A stretch of 64,000 nucleotides of DNA. Source: Desmodus rotundus (Eukaryota > Chordata > Mammalia > Chiroptera > Phyllostomidae). Position 1 is the stretch's first letter; every line of letters begins with the position of its first letter. Below are positions 1 through 12,773 of this stretch, piece by piece. The stretch is from assembly GCF_022682495.2 (NCBI RefSeq), contig NC_071391.1:41073998-41137997 (forward strand), written 5' to 3'. The translations under genes were made by a program, and so were the position numbers. Under the pieces are notes generated by a model. It had not been told where the DNA came from. It was given only the letters and a program-made list of their open reading frames with translations, and ran no database searches.

Positions 1-429
1 AAACTTCAAAGTTTAATCTGCATCCATAACAGTTTTTTCATCACTTTTTTTAAGTCTAGACAAGTAACAAAACAGTAGTTTAATTCTTAATAACGGCTAC
101 GTTGAACAACTAGCTTACAATAATGTTCTCTCATTGTGCAGTCGATTCTCGTGAGCCAGTGAGAGCCAGCTCCGGTCAGCAACCCCAAACACTGAGCATG
201 ACCCCCCATCACCTGCCGGGAACCACAGGGGCCTGTCCCCTCCCCCACCCTCCGGAGTCTCGGCTGTGAGTTGGCAGAGATGGGATGGTGTCGCTTGTCT
301 CCCCCATGAGCCTCAGTTCCCTCACCTTGGAGGGAAAAAAGTCACACCCACCAACTCCTAAGCGGAGGGAGGACTACAGGCCCTCGTGTCCCTTCTCCAC
401 CCACACTCCACACCCTAATGCACTGGTTC

Positions 430-1010
430 ACTTCCATCATTCCACCAGCAAACACACAACTTCACACGCACCATGCATGTACACAGAGCCCTCCCCATCC
501 CAAGCCACACCATACACAGTAACAGCTCAGCCCCTTCTTCACCACGCACAGACAAGCCTACGCATATCCATCAGCTCAGACACTCCATGCACACACAGCC
601 AGCCTGCAACCATGTTCTCACACACAGCCATCACCCACTGGCCTGGACCCACACCATGACACTCACACACACACGTACCCGAAACTCCTCCACATACTCC
701 CTCCGTGCACCCCTCCTACCAAGTGCCTGTTACCCCCCCACCCCCGCTCAAGGCATTTCACACATCAGTGGACACCCTTCCCTACCCACCACATACCCCC
801 CCGCAAATACCACACACTCACACTCCAGATACACCTATACACTTTCTTCCCTCCCAGGCACACATATTCACTGTCACCTACCCCTGTGTCTCTCCACACT
901 CACATGTCACAGGCCTGCAAACATGCCACTCTCATACACAGAGCTCACACACTCCCATATCACACCTGGGTTCCAAGACAGAAGACAACCCACCCCCCTG
1001 TCAGCTCCCT
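430..1010. repeat. CA-rich low-complexity tract
   Basis: Degenerate CA/CACAC/CCCA composition (for example CACTCACACACACACGTACC). The open frames across it are a result of composition. No gene or known repeat family was recognised from 1 to 2000. Confidence 0.7.
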
Positions 1011-2008
1011 AAGCGCACCCCCTGGACCAGGAGCATGAGGGGGATCCTGGCAGCATGAGGCAGGAAAGCTGGAGTGGGCTTCCCCAGGGGTCAAGCCCTG
1101 GCCTGAGGCCCAGAGAAGACAAGCAAGGCTTGGGAAGGGATGGAACTACACTGCTGGCTCGACACCTTCGATGTTTTCTTCAGGTCCAGCCTTAGCTACC
1201 ACAGCTGGGTCCAGCAGCCCCCTCCTTCCTGCTCTCCCCAGCACCCCACCCCCAAACTAAGATGCCCATTAGCTTCAGGAAGTTCTTCCCATGCAGGGCC
1301 CAGCAAGAGCAGGCCTCCATGGGGGCCTAAGGCTACAGGGAAGGCAGAGCTCCGGCTCTCTGGAACTCCTGGGAAGGGGCCAGAGGGAAAGAGGCACAGG
1401 ATGCTGGTGGAGAGGGGCTGGCGGGAAGTGAACAGGGAAGTCGGGACTCTCAGTTACAAACTCCACAGCTGCTGGCAGGACTCTAGGGGGTGTCCCCTCC
1501 CTGGGTCTCGCCAGGCTGAGGCTTTGGCAGAGGCACACCCTGTCCTTGGAGGTCTCAACCCTCAGCTCCACCTGAAGGTCAGCCCTGTCCTGTCCCTGGA
1601 CCACCATCCTGTACTCCTGTATGGCCCTTGCCCTCTGGCTTATCAGCAACAGAGGTGAGTCCTGGATGAGGCTGTCTCTGCTCCCATCACCCCCAGTGTC
1701 TGTGTAGCCACCCCATCATCTGAGGGAGGAGGAGGAGCCAGCGTCCGGCAGATGCCAGGGGGCTCCGGGACCCATGACAGGCAGATGCCAGCACCTCTGC
1801 CCCGAGCACTTCCATCCAGCTCGAAGAGCAGCTCTGGAATGGGCCCTTATGGACACAGGGAAGTCATCTCACCACCCCTGCTTACCACCACCCAGCAATG
1901 ATCCAGGGTAATGGCCCAGGCCTCCTTAGAGGACAAGAGTGAGGTGGCCACCTCCTTGTTTAGAGAACATTCATTGTCTCTGTCTCTCTGTCTATCTCTC
2001 TGTCTCTC

Positions 2009-2009
<1 letters not shown>

Positions 2010-2053
<44 letters not shown>
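2010..2053. repeat. CA microsatellite
   Basis: About 22 uninterrupted CA units, preceded by a TCTCTGTCTATC-rich stretch. It lies in the TUB intron. Confidence 0.97.
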
Positions 2054-2054
<1 letters not shown>

Positions 2055-2149
2055 CCCAGAGACAGGCCATCCTAAACTGGCCTCACCCTAGTGCATTCTG
2101 TTCTCTCTGTACTTCACATCCCAGGCTTCCCAGAAGACGCTGCCTTCAG

Positions 2150-2163
2150 GTTTCCATGGTAAC
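2150..2163. promoter_or_regulatory. RFX-type X-box
   Basis: GTTTCCATGGTAAC has half sites GTTTCC and GGTAAC with an AT spacer. It lies in the TUB intron about 13 kb downstream of the second exon, 100 bases to the right of a CA repeat. Binding is inference. Confidence 0.45.
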
Positions 2164-2394
2164 AGAAGTTGGCTTCCTGGCTGATGAATTATAATAAGGC
2201 CTTCTCTCTGTCTAGCTTGGGGGGTTTCCAGTGAACACAGGCTGGGCATTTAGGCCTGGGCTCCAGACTTGGCTTGGCTATGACTCATCTCATGGCCTGC
2301 GGCAAGTCTCCAACCCTCTGGCCTCAGTGTCCCCAGGGCTCAGCGAGAGTGACATGACACCCTGACCTTTTCAGTCCTGACCCAGTGACTCTAA

Positions 2395-3150
2395 ATAATT
2401 TTTCTACCTACCAGAAACATCTAATTTAAAATACAATAAGAAGAACCGTATTCACCAAAGCAATAGAAAAAAATAACACATCTAGGAAAATTTTACAAGA
2501 AATGTCTCAGACATACATATAAACACACTAAAACTGTAACAAAGCACCTGGAAAGCTTAACTACACAAACACCCTTGATAAAAGGAGATGCGTCCTCTCT
2601 TGTTGGACAGTCTTATAATTTTGTCAAATGAATTATAGATTTGATACCACAAGTAGGATTTTTTTCCAACTGGATAAACTTATTCCAGTATTCATCTGGA
2701 AAAATCAGACAATTTTCCAAGGCAGCTGAGAAAACTTTGTTAAAAAGAAGAAGAAAAAGAAAAAGAAAAAGAAGGCACTTCCCCATCAGCAATCAACCTG
2801 ACTATGCATCAGAAATAACCAAAAAACAGTGGCAGTAGCTGGAGAAGCAGCAATGAGATCAGTGCAGTGTGGAAAGAGACACGTGTCTGTATGATGGCGA
2901 GGGCCCTGCACACACTGAGAAATACTGCACTCGTTACTAAGTGTTTCAGAGATCAACGTGCTAGCCATTTGGGGGGGAAATGTTATTGGCCTAGCTCAAC
3001 CATATCCACAAATAAAAATAACAGATGGGTTAAAGATTGATCAGGAAGAAGGAAACAAGACAACTACAAGTAGAAAATGTTAGAGAATGTTTTTCTAATC
3101 ATGTGTGGGGAGTAGGGGAGCCTTCCTAAGCATGTTCGTAAATCCAGAAA
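2395..3150 (+). mobile_element. old L1 fragment (ORF2-like)
   Basis: Stretches such as CATCTGGAAAAATCAGACAA and CTGACTATGCATCAGAAATA resemble L1 ORF2 in plus sense, with many changes. A GAAAAA simple repeat lies at about 2748-2773. Confidence 0.45.
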
Positions 3151-3204
3151 CCATGTGGATTTTATTCAGTAAAATACAATGGTCTTGTCTATGAGAACCT
3201 AGAG

Positions 3205-3395
3205 CAGGGGTGTCAAACTCATTTTCATCAGAGGCCACATCAGCCTCACAGTTGCCTTCAAAGGGCCAAATGTAATTTCAACTCCTTAACTGTTAAGGAG
3301 TAGTTGCATTTATACAGTTCTAAAATTATTCCGGCCCTTTGAAGGCAACCACGATGCTGATGTGGCCCCCAGTGAAAATGAGTTTGACACCCCTG
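3205..3395. mobile_element. non-autonomous hAT element
   Basis: It is 191 bases with perfect 23-base terminal inverted repeats beginning CAGGGGTGTCAAACTCATTT; the similarity of the arms continues inward with a few mismatches, so the element is nearly a full palindrome. Flanks ACCTAGAG and CCCTAGAC match at 6 of 8 positions, fitting the 8-base hAT target duplication. The good TIRs suggest a fairly young bat nhAT. Confidence 0.88.
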
Positions 3396-3599
3396 CCCTA
3401 GACGCTGTGATGGAGGCGAATGCAGAGCTGGCAGACCCGCACTGAGAAAGGCATTTCACATACTGTTGGGGAGAGTTCTGACTGATAGTCTTTCGGGAAG
3501 GAAATGCAATCGTATTAAGGTATCGAAAAGCTTTAATGAACATCCTTAAGATAGTCATTCTTTTCGAGCCATTTATTTCACTTCTCTGAAGCTATTCTA

Positions 3600-3870
3600 A
3601 GAATCAGCTGAGCACAAAGATTTATGTACAAAGATGTTCATCATTGAGAATTTAGAAATTATTAAAATAAAAACAGAATGGTTAAATGAATTTCAGTAAG
3701 TCCATAAAAATAACTATTATACAGCCATTAAAAACATTATCTGTCTAATAATACTTCATGATATAGGAAGATATGTTGCGAGAAAAATGCAGGTGACAAA
3801 ACGTGCTACACAACTGTGTTACAGGGACAGATGCACACAAACAACATACAATCGCCGCTTGTGAGCAAAC
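3600..3870 (+). mobile_element. L1 3'-end fragment
   Basis: ACTATTATACAGCCATTAAAA followed by TACTTCATGATATAGGAAG resembles the 3' part of old L1M elements in plus sense. Together with 4430-5450 it may be one broken L1. Confidence 0.5.
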
Positions 3871-4429
3871 TCACACTACAAATTCTTTCCCAGACAACAC
3901 CTGAGATGTTTTTTCCAAAATAGTACCTAAAGTGAGTTTAAACCCATTTTTTTCAATGAACAGCTTTCTGCAGTAACAACACAACACAAAACCACCTTAT
4001 TTTTACAATTTATTCTGCCATGCTCACACTCCACTCCGCAAAGCTCCCTACTGTTCCCAGGAGATCAACGGTAAACCAGTGCGGCGGCAGCCACACAAGG
4101 CTTCCTTCCTCGCCCGGAGCTGGAGCTTTCCCTCATCACCAGGGCCTCCCTTGTAAGAATATTAGTGCAAAGCTTGTAAAAACACATCCCAAAATGGATA
4201 CGAATGCTGTTGGTGGAGCAAGTAAAGATAAATGGTTGAGAAAAACATGGGAAGAAAGAGCTAAAAGACAGAAAACAACAGAGCATGTATTTTCTTTAAG
4301 GTTTTATAGTTAGAACTTAGGAAAAAGTAAGAGTACCTGAATTTTTTTCTCTTTATTATGTTTTTTTGCTCTGCAGTCTGGCCTTGCTTGTTTTCATTTC
4401 TTTTTCTTTCTTTTTTTTTTTTTTAAATA

Positions 4430-5450
4430 AACTAAGAGTTACCAGGGGTGGGAACTTAAGGAAAAGATTAAAGAGAAATGCAGGAAGGAAAAGGCGCTCA
4501 GCTTCATTGCTCACCAGGGAAATGCAAAGTACAACCATAAAACCACACACTACATACTCCCTAGAAGGGCTAGAGTTAAAGGAGAGAAAAGGCCAAGTTT
4601 TGGTGATGATATGGAGCAACCAGGACTCACATACCGCTGGTGAAGTGGACGGGTAGAACCATCTTGGGAAATTTTGGTAGCATCTACTGGGGCTGAACAT
4701 GGAACTCAGCGGTTGCACTCCTGGGTACATGCCCCATGGAAACGCACACACGCGTGCACAGAAAGACATGCGCGGGAGTGCTCGCAGCAGCACGAGGCGT
4801 ATTGCCAAATGCCGCCCACCAGCCGTAGAACAGACCTATCAATTTGTACAGCCACTCAATTAAACACTACACAGTAAACAATGAACTACAGGACCAGATG
4901 CCTAGCACGGATGAATCTCACAAATACAATATTGAGAACAAGAAGCCAAACTCAAAGAGTAGGTAATAAGGTTATATTCCATTGATATAAAAGTCAAAAA
5001 TAGGCAAAATTAATCTTTGATGTTAGGAGTCAGGAGAACTGTAGGAGGAAGCGGGTACCAGTGAGGGGCTCAAAGGGTGTGTCTGGGGCGCCAACCTCTG
5101 TTCCTCAGTCTGGGCTCCTTCGACAGGACCGCATCTGACTGCAAACAGTCATCCCATGCTGTGCACTTAAAATCTGTGCCTTTCTGCTTGCTCTCCGCTT
5201 GTGGAGTAGCCCACGTTCAGTCTCACTGCTTTCTTATGCTTTCTTAATAAACTCCCTTCCACTTTAAAAAAATTTCTGCATTTTTATGTATAGTATACAT
5301 ATCATACTTCAAAAAAGCTTAAAAATAGAAATAAATCAAAATGTTAACAGGAGTTACCTCTGGGTGTAAGGATTATAGGTAGTCTTATTTTTCTTATATT
5401 ATTTCATGTATTCCAAATGTACTGCTAATAAACACATAATCTTAATTTTT
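4430..5450 (+). mobile_element. L1 3'-end fragment with an LTR-like insert
   Basis: AGGGAAATGCAAAGTACAAC, GGTGATGATATGGAGCAACC and TGCACTCCTGGGTACATGCC follow the 3' part of L1 ORF2 in order; 5280-5440 looks like L1M 3' UTR. Between them, about 5030-5275 differs and ends TGCTTTCTTAATAAACTCCC, which resembles the polyadenylation region of a retroviral LTR. The LTR call is weak. Confidence 0.6.
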
Positions 5451-5454
5451 TATT

Positions 5455-5620
5455 TAAAAAAATTTATTGATTGATTTTAGAGAGAGGAAGAGGCAGAGAC
5501 AGAAACATTGATTTGTTGTTCCACTTACTTATATATTCACTGGTTGATTCTTGTATGCGCCCTGACCCTGGTGTACCGGGACGACGCTCTCACCAATTGA
5601 GATACCTGGCCAGAGCAGTC
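5455..5620 (-). mobile_element. tRNA-derived SINE (VES-related)
   Basis: Minus-strand copy. The tail lies on the left (TTTATTTAAAAAAATTTATT) and the tRNA-like head on the right (CTCACCAATTGAGATACCTG GCC). It is of the same subtype as the copy at 5837. Confidence 0.78.
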
Positions 5621-5836
5621 TTACATTTTTTTTAATGTTATTTTACGATACGTATTCACAACACATGATGCCACCGTGCTGCTAATAGGTGGTGTGCAAC
5701 TGGCCTTGGCAAGAGGCCACCATTCCTTTTCCTGAGAAGTATCCATTTCCTCCTTCCTGAGCCTGAGCCAGAGGCTCTCAAATCTGTCTGGGCATTAGAG
5801 TCACTGGAGGAACTATTTACATATTCAGATTCTTAG

Positions 5837-5962
5837 AGCCCTGGTGGGGTAGCTCAGCTGGTTAGAGCTTTGTCCCAGCTTGCCAAGGTTGAGGACTTGA
5901 TCCCGGGTCAGGGCATTTATAGAAGTCAACCAATGAATGCATAACTAAGTGAAACAAATCAA

Positions 5963-5994
<32 letters not shown>

Positions 5995-6014
5995 ATAAAT
6001 AAAATGTTTTTAAA
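5837..6014 (+). mobile_element. tRNA-derived SINE (VES-related)
   Basis: It has a tRNA-like head (GCCCTGGTGGGGTAGCTCAG, then TTGATCCCGGGTCAGGGC), a body ending AACCAATGAATGCATAA and a CT repeat (about 5963-5989) followed by an A-rich tail. This is a different subtype from the CCCTGGCTGGTGTGG copies. Confidence 0.8.
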
Positions 6015-6329
6015 AATCAGATTTTGTGGCCCACACTCCCAGAGATTCTGATTTTCTTGGTCTAGAATGGGCTCCAATATGGCACCTCTGAAGTTTAAAG
6101 TACTGGGACTATGAACTACGGTATCTGACCTGTCCAAGCTTCCGCTTTCTCTGCAGGAAAGGGCCCAGGAAAACTTGCCTGGGGCACTGAGAGTCCCTCT
6201 CAGGGAAGGTTCTGAAGTGAGGACCATGCCCTCGAATTTGGGACCTTCCTGGGAAAGCAAGAGCTTGGAAAGCCCAGCAGCCCCACGTCAGCCAGACTAC
6301 CAGGAAGGGAGCAAGGCAAAACCCTTAAA

Positions 6330-7145
6330 GCACAGACGTGGAATCAAAGAGCAGATGAACTCAAATCTTGCTCTGTAATAAGATCTGTGACCTTGGGTTT
6401 ACCCTCCCTGAGCCTTAACTACATCCCAGCCATTCACGGGGATGCTAACAACTATGTCATAGAACCACGAATATTAAGTAAGACTCTGTCTGTAAAACAC
6501 TTACTTCAAAGCCTGGCATGCAGTGATCACAATGTTAGCAGTAATGATATACACCAGATGTAAGTATCATTAGTACTTATAGTATTACTGCATTTAATTG
6601 CATATTGTATACAATTATATATTGTAACATTGCATATAATAATAAATATAATACAGAGATACACTAATATTGAGTATGGATAATCCAAATTATGGGAAGC
6701 CTGGTGTTCTGATGAGTGTTTTAGGAAATACACCTGCATCTATTATGTCCCCTTTTGTGGACACCATCAATCAAAACACTCATTCATTCACTCATTCATT
6801 CGGTAGAGGATAAGGGTACAAGTCTTTGAAAGTTTGCCCCACGACTTATGTGACAATGGGACTGTGGACAATTAACCTCTCTGTGTCCCAGTTTCTTCAT
6901 CCACAAAATGAGCAAGATGACAGAATCCACCCCACGGGGTGGTGTGACTATTGTATGAGTTAATATGTGTCAATAGCTTAGAACCACGTACGGTTTACTG
7001 TAATACCCAATATGGCTACTACTACCCATTCACTAGGTACTTACTGAGTGCTTACTGTGTACATGCACTGTAGGCTAAGAACACAACAATTAAAAGGACA
7101 GACATGGCCCCTGCCTTCATGGAGCTTATAATCAAATGACAGTAA
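6330..7145 (+). repeat. MIR and L2 fossils
   Basis: Two MIR-like stretches (about 6330-6530 and 6835-7000; the latter carries CCTCTCTGTGTCCCAGTTTC) and an L2-like stretch at 7020-7145 (GTACTTACTGAGTGCTTACT, ATGGAGCTTATAATC). No gene was seen. Confidence 0.6.
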
Positions 7146-7639
7146 AACATGTAATTTTCAAAAGGAAGAGCAAACGGGACCTTCCCCAGCCCTTACACCA
7201 TGTGGAGGCACGATCCAGTCATCAAAGCCCTTTATCACATCCTCTTCTTTAGTCTCTCTCCAATAAAGAGTCCTGTGACACATCAGGCTCCTTGTGGCAG
7301 TTCCTGACCTTAATGGAAGAGATGGCTCTGCCGAGGGGCCTGAAGCCCAGCCGCCCCGAGACCCAGCCCAGGACTCAGGCCCAGGCGGGCTGGCAGGACA
7401 CAGCAGGGCTCCCTCTGGAGCTGGCGTGAACGCTGCCCCAGCCAGTCTCACGCTGTGGAATGGAGCAGGGAGGCGGCATGAACCCGCAAGCCCAGTGCTG
7501 CCCAGTTCCGGGAGGAAGACTCTGCTGCACTGAGCCCCTCTGCTCTGGGCCTGACAGTCCTGGGGACATCCACGCCACTGAAGGGCAGCTGGCCTCGGGT
7601 CTCCTTATTTCCACCAGCTACCCCTCCATAACCCCTTTG

Positions 7640-8080
7640 GTTCATTCAGTGCACTTGTACTGAGCACCCACTGTGGCCTCCACGGAGTGTACAGAGCCAA
7701 GCAAGCAGGGCCTTACCCTCAGAGAGCTCACAGCCCAGCAGCAGATGCAGAAATAACCTATGATTCAAGGTGACTAAGACATAATCAGAGTTTAGTACTG
7801 TGTACAACTGAAGACATCTGAGTAGGCTTCCTGGAGGAGGTAATACCAAGTCCTGAAAGATACTGAGAAGTTTTATCAGGCAAAGATATGGAAGGAATGA
7901 CAGGTGAAGCCCTGAGGTGGATGGAAGACAGTACCTGAGTTTGAGGGGCTGGTGCAGACGTGGGGGAGGCAGCGGGTGAGAGCAGGCTGCAGAGCATAGC
8001 TGGGCCCAGAGAGTAAAGAGGCTTTTGTCTCCACTAAGAATCAGGCTTTATGCTGAAGCCTTAGAGAAGCCACTGGAAAA
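7640..8080 (+). repeat. L2 fossil
   Basis: TACTGAGCACCCACTGTGGC, CAGAGAGCTCACAGCCCAGC and GGCTTCCTGGAGGAGGTAAT follow the order of the L2 3' end. Confidence 0.65.
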
Positions 8081-9607
8081 CATTATGTGGTGGAATATAA
8101 TTATACCAGCTTCGGAAAAATAACTCTGGCTTCAGTGTGGCCCAGCCTAGAACTAGACACTGTAGGAAAAAAGACCAGTGAATTAAAAGACACAGAAATA
8201 GAAATGTTCCAAAATAAAACTCAGACAGAGAAATACTTATCAATGAATTGTGAAACAATATCCAGCAGTCTAACATACACGCAATTGAAGTTATAGGGGA
8301 AAAAAAGAAAGAGGGAGGCGGCAAAAACACTTGAGAAAATAATGCCCAAATTTTTTAAGAAATGAGGGAAAACTATAAACTGACAAATCCAACAATCTCA
8401 AAAGACCTAAGCAGAAGAAATATGAAGAAAACTACACCAAGTACCTCATAATCAAATGACTAAAAAACAGCAATTAAGAGAAAATCTAAAAGCAACCAAA
8501 AGAAAGGGAGGAGGTCGGTGCGGACGCTGCAAATAGGAACAAAGAGAAAACGCCAGCGTGCTTCTCTCAGCAGCAACCGTTCAGCCAGGAGACAGTGGAG
8601 CAACATGTTCACAGCACTGAAAGAAATGAAAACCTGTCCATTTTAATTCTATTTTGAGACAAAGATCTTTCAAAAATGAAAGCAAATACTGTTTCATACA
8701 AATAAAATCTAAGAGAATGCATCATGAGCAGGTCAACACTGTACAAAATATTAAACATAAGTCCTTCAGGGAAAAGGAAAATGAGACGAGATGACAATTT
8801 GAATATAAATATATGCGAGCATTGGAAATGGCAAATATGTAGGTCCATCTTTTTCTCATTATAAAACAAACATAACAACAAACTAAATAACAGCAACATA
8901 TAAAAAGGATTATATTATCTTGACCAAGTAAGATTAATCTCAAGGATGCAAAGTTCGCTTATCATCCAAAAATCAATTATAGAGTACACTACATCAATAG
9001 AATAAAGGATAAAACCACATAATCTCAATAGATGCATAAAAAGCATTAGAAACCATCTAATACCTCCACATGATAAAATCATTCAACAAATTAGGATTCA
9101 AAGGGGACTGCTTCAACCTGATAAAGGGGCATCTAGCAAAAAAAACAAACCACAAAAATTAACATCATACATAAAAGTGAAAAGACTGAAGGCATTCCCC
9201 CAAAATAATAAAAAAGGATGCTTGCTCTTGACAAATCTATTCAACATTGTACTGGAAGTTCTAGTCAAGAAGGTTAGACAAGAAAGTGAAATACAAGGCA
9301 CCTGGATTAGAAAGGAGGAAGTACAACTCTATTGAAAGATGACATAATTTTGTATGAAGAAAACTTAAGGTATCCACTAAAATACTAGTAGAACTTGCAG
9401 GATGCAAGACCAATATGCAAAATCACTTATATTTCTACCCTCTTTCTGGGAACAATCCAAAAAAAAGAAATGAAATAAACAATTCAACATACAAGAGCAA
9501 CAAAAAGAATAAATACTTAGGAATAGTTTTTTTTTTTTTTAATAAGAGTAAGACAGTTGATTGAAAACTACAAACTTCTTTGAAAGAAATTAAAGACGAT
9601 CTAAATA

Positions 9608-9812
9608 GCCCAGACCAGTGTGGCTCAGTTGGTTGGGCATCATCCTGCAAAGCAGAAGGTCGCTGATTCCATTGCTGGTCAGGGCACATGCTTAGGTTGT
9701 GGGTTCGGTCCCAGGTCATAGCATATATGAGAGGCAACTGATCACATCAATGTTTTTCTCCCTCTCCTTCTCCCTCCATTCTCCTCTTTCTAAAAATATA
9801 TTTCAAAAAATT
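9608..9812 (+). mobile_element. VES SINE inserted in L1
   Basis: It begins GCCCAGACCAGTGTGGCTCA, carries TGCTGGTCAGGGCACATGCT, and ends in CTCCCTCTCC and A-rich tail. It splits an L1 ORF2 stretch, so it is younger than that L1. Confidence 0.85.
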
Positions 9813-9897
9813 TTAAAAAGACCTAAATAAATAAATTTTAAAAATACCCTGTGTTTATGGATCAGAAGATTAATTCTGTTTTTTTAAAATTCCTTAC

Positions 9898-10073
9898 CTG
9901 AGGATATGGTCTTATCAATTTCAGAGAGAGGTGGGGTGGCGGGGAGGAGAGAGAGAGAAAGACAGAAATCGATGTGAGAGAGAAACATTGGTGTGCCCTG
10001 ACTGGGGATCGAACCCACAACCTTTTGGTGTATAGGACAATGCTCCAAACAACTGAGCCACCTGGCCAGTGCC
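9898..10073 (-). mobile_element. SINE, minus strand, inserted in L1
   Basis: Tail with GAGAGAG on the left, tRNA-like box GGGGATCGAACCCACAACC in the middle, and head CAACTGAGCCACCTGGCCAG on the right. It interrupts L1 sequence. Confidence 0.82.
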
Positions 10074-10310
10074 AGAAGATGAAATTCTGTTAAAGTGACA
10101 ATAATCTCCAAATTAATGTACAGTTTCAATGCATTCCCCATCAGAATACCAGCTGGTTTCTTTGCAGAATTTGTCGAGCTGGTCCTAAAATTCATATGAA
10201 AATTCAAGGGAGCCAACACAGCCAAAAGAATCTTGAAAAGAAAAAATTTGGAGAGTTCACACTTCCTGACTTCAAAACTTTCAACAAAGTTGCAGTAATC
10301 AAGATAATGT

Positions 10311-10448
10311 GGCCCTGGCCAGGTTGGGTAGGTCGGTTGGCTAGAGCATTGCCCCGATATGCCAAGGTTGTGGGTTCAATGCCCAATCAGGACAAATACA
10401 AGAATCAACCAGTGAATGCGTAAATCAGTGGAACAACAAATGGGTATT

Positions 10449-10511
<63 letters not shown>

Positions 10512-10529
10512 GGTCAATTTTTAAAAAAA
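10311..10529 (+). mobile_element. SINE with long CT tail, inserted in L1
   Basis: Head CCCTGGCCAGGTTGGGTAGG, B-box-like GGTTGTGGGTTCAATGCC, body AATCAACCAGTGAATGCGTA, then about 58 bases of pure CT (10450-10508) and an A-rich end. L1 resumes at GACAAGGTGGTGCTGG. Confidence 0.85.
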
Positions 10530-11904
10530 GACAAGGTGGTGCTGGTATAAGGACGCACATCAATGCAGAACTGAGAATCCAGAAATAAACGCATCTGGTT
10601 TTGGCAGGAATGCCAAGACTATTTAATAGGGGAAAACAGCTTTCTCAGCAAACAGCGCTGGGAAAACAGACTATCCAAAATGCGAATGACCGGGGACCTC
10701 CTACCTCACATTACAGAGATATACAAAACTTAACTCAGAAGTAATCAAAGACCTAAATGTAAGAGCAAAAACTCTAAAACTTAGAAGAAAGGACAGGCAA
10801 AAATCTTTGTAACCTTGGATTACACAACGATTTCTTAGGTGAGATACCAATAGCGCAAAGCAACAAATGAAAAAATAAATGATACTTCATTAAAATTTAA
10901 AACTTTTGTGTTTCACCATCAAGATAGTAAAAGCACAACCCACAGAATGGGATAAAGTATTTGCAAATCATTATCTAATAAACGAGTTGTATCTAGAATA
11001 TGCAAAGAACGTTTACAAGTTGATAATAAAAAGACAAATAACCCATTTGAAAAACCAGCAGAGGATTTGCACAGACATTTTTCCAAAGAAGATGTACAAA
11101 CGGCCTATGGGCACCTCATTGGTCATTATTGGTCATCAGGGAAACACAAGCCAACACCACAATGAGCTACCACTTCCCACTCACTAAGATGGCTATCCTC
11201 AAACTCACAGGTAAACCTGTATTGGTAAGGACGTGGAGAAATCGGAAACTGCATACGCTGCTAGGAACTGAAGGCAAGCTGGTACGGCCACTCTGGAAGA
11301 CGGTTGGCAGTTCCTCAAAAGGCTGATCATAGACTAGAGCTTCCCAGAAGTTCTACTCCTGGGTACATGCCCAAGAAAAATGAAACATGACCGCAAATAT
11401 TCATAGCAGCATCACTTATAATAGCTAAGAAGTGGGAACAGCCCAGATGTCCGCCAACTGATGCATGAATAAACAAAATGTTTGCAGCCGTACAGTAGAG
11501 TGTTATCTGGAGTGAAAAGAAGTGAAGTTCTGATGCGGGCTACAACAGATTAACCCCGAAAACATTATGCGAAGCCAAGGAGCCAGTCACAGAAGACCGC
11601 ATGTTATATGATCCCGGTTATCTGAAATGTCCACAGCAGAGATGTCCAAATCTCTGAGGACAGAAAGTCAACCAGCGGCACAGGGCTGAGGGTGCGTAGA
11701 GAAAAGCGGAGTGACTGCTAATGGCCGTGGTGTAGGTTTTTTTGCAGGGGTGGGGGATGGGGAGTAAACAAAAATCTTCTAAAATGGATTGTAGTGATGG
11801 TTGCACAACTTAAAACTCATTAAATTATACATTATAAACAGATGAATTGTATGGTAGATGGATTATGTCCCAATAAAGGTGTTGTTGATACAGAGATAGC
11901 TGAC

Positions 11905-12660
11905 TGTTTAAAGCAAGAAGAATAGCAATGCGTGGCTGGGTTCATATCGGAGGTGAAAGCGAAATGCATGACGGCAACAGCTCGCGAGACAAGAGGGGAC
12001 GGAAGGCCACACTGTCGGCCACGCTCTCACGCGTCAGGAAAAGGTGTGGCATTATTTTGAGGTGGACTGTGGCAAGGTGAAGATGTACACTGTAAATCCC
12101 AGAGCAACCACTAAGAGAAACAAACAAAAACATGAACAAAAAGCGTTTCAACTAGTAAGAATGGAGACAAAAGAGAATCATTAACATACACCAATTTCAA
12201 AGAAAGCAAAAAAAGAAGGGAGACAAAGAACAGATGGGACAAAGAGCATACTAAAGGCAAGATGGCAGATTTAAACTCAATCACATTGATATTTAATGTG
12301 AATGGTCTGAACACCCCAATTAAAGAGCCGCATTTGTCAGACTGGGTAAAAATGACACAACTGCCTCTTTGCTCTCTACAAGAAATCCACTTAAATATGA
12401 AGTCATAGGGGTTAAAAGGATGAAAAAACATATGCCATACAAGCACTAACCAACAGAAAGCTGGAGTTAGTATGTTGTGTCAGACCAACCGGACTTCAGA
12501 ACAAGAAGCATTACCAGAGATAAAGGACATTTCGTATTGATGAAGGGGTTAAATGCTTGAGCACACGTACAATCTTAAATGCTTACGCACCTAAGCACAG
12601 AGCCCAGCACCCACGAAGCACCAACTGACAGAACTGAAAGGGGAAAATGAAATGAAGGAG
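11905..12660 (+). mobile_element. second L1 fragment (5' part of ORF2)
   Basis: TTAATGTGAATGGTCTGAAC, CTCTACAAGAAATCCACTTA and GGACATTTCGTATTGATGAA correspond to the endonuclease part of L1 ORF2 in plus sense, so this is a separate copy from the one before it. It is heavily mutated. Confidence 0.7.
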
Positions 12661-12706
12661 AAAGGTCTGAGGAGCAGCTCTAGGCATCAGCTTAGAGGTG
12701 GAAGTT

Positions 12707-12773
12707 GAAGCCAGCCACGGTAACCCACGAGACCACGGTAATCACTGAAGCCAGCCACCGTAATCAATGAGAC
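12707..12773 (+). repeat. short tandem duplication (period 40)
   Basis: GAAGCCAGCCACGGTAAC… and GAAGCCAGCCACCGTAAT… each end in GAGAC and repeat with a 40-base period, two copies. The surrounding 12660-13240 is unique-looking intron without a gene. Confidence 0.7.

Larger units (their letters stand above)
8080..11905 (+). mobile_element. L1 (plus sense), split by three SINEs
   Basis: From about 8930 the sequence follows L1 ORF2 to its 3' end: CAACATTGTACTGGAAGTTC, TGCAGGATGCAAGACCAATA, TCACACTTCCTGACTTCAAA, AGGGAAACACAAGCCAACAC, CTACTCCTGGGTACATGCCC. SINEs at 9608, 9898 and 10311 interrupt it. Many stops and frameshifts are present, so no active protein is made. The 8080-8930 part is A-rich and only loosely L1-like. 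Confidence 0.85.

Noticed and set aside
285..1058. His/Thr/Pro-rich open frames
   Set aside because: They come from CA-rich low-complexity sequence, where stop codons are rare.
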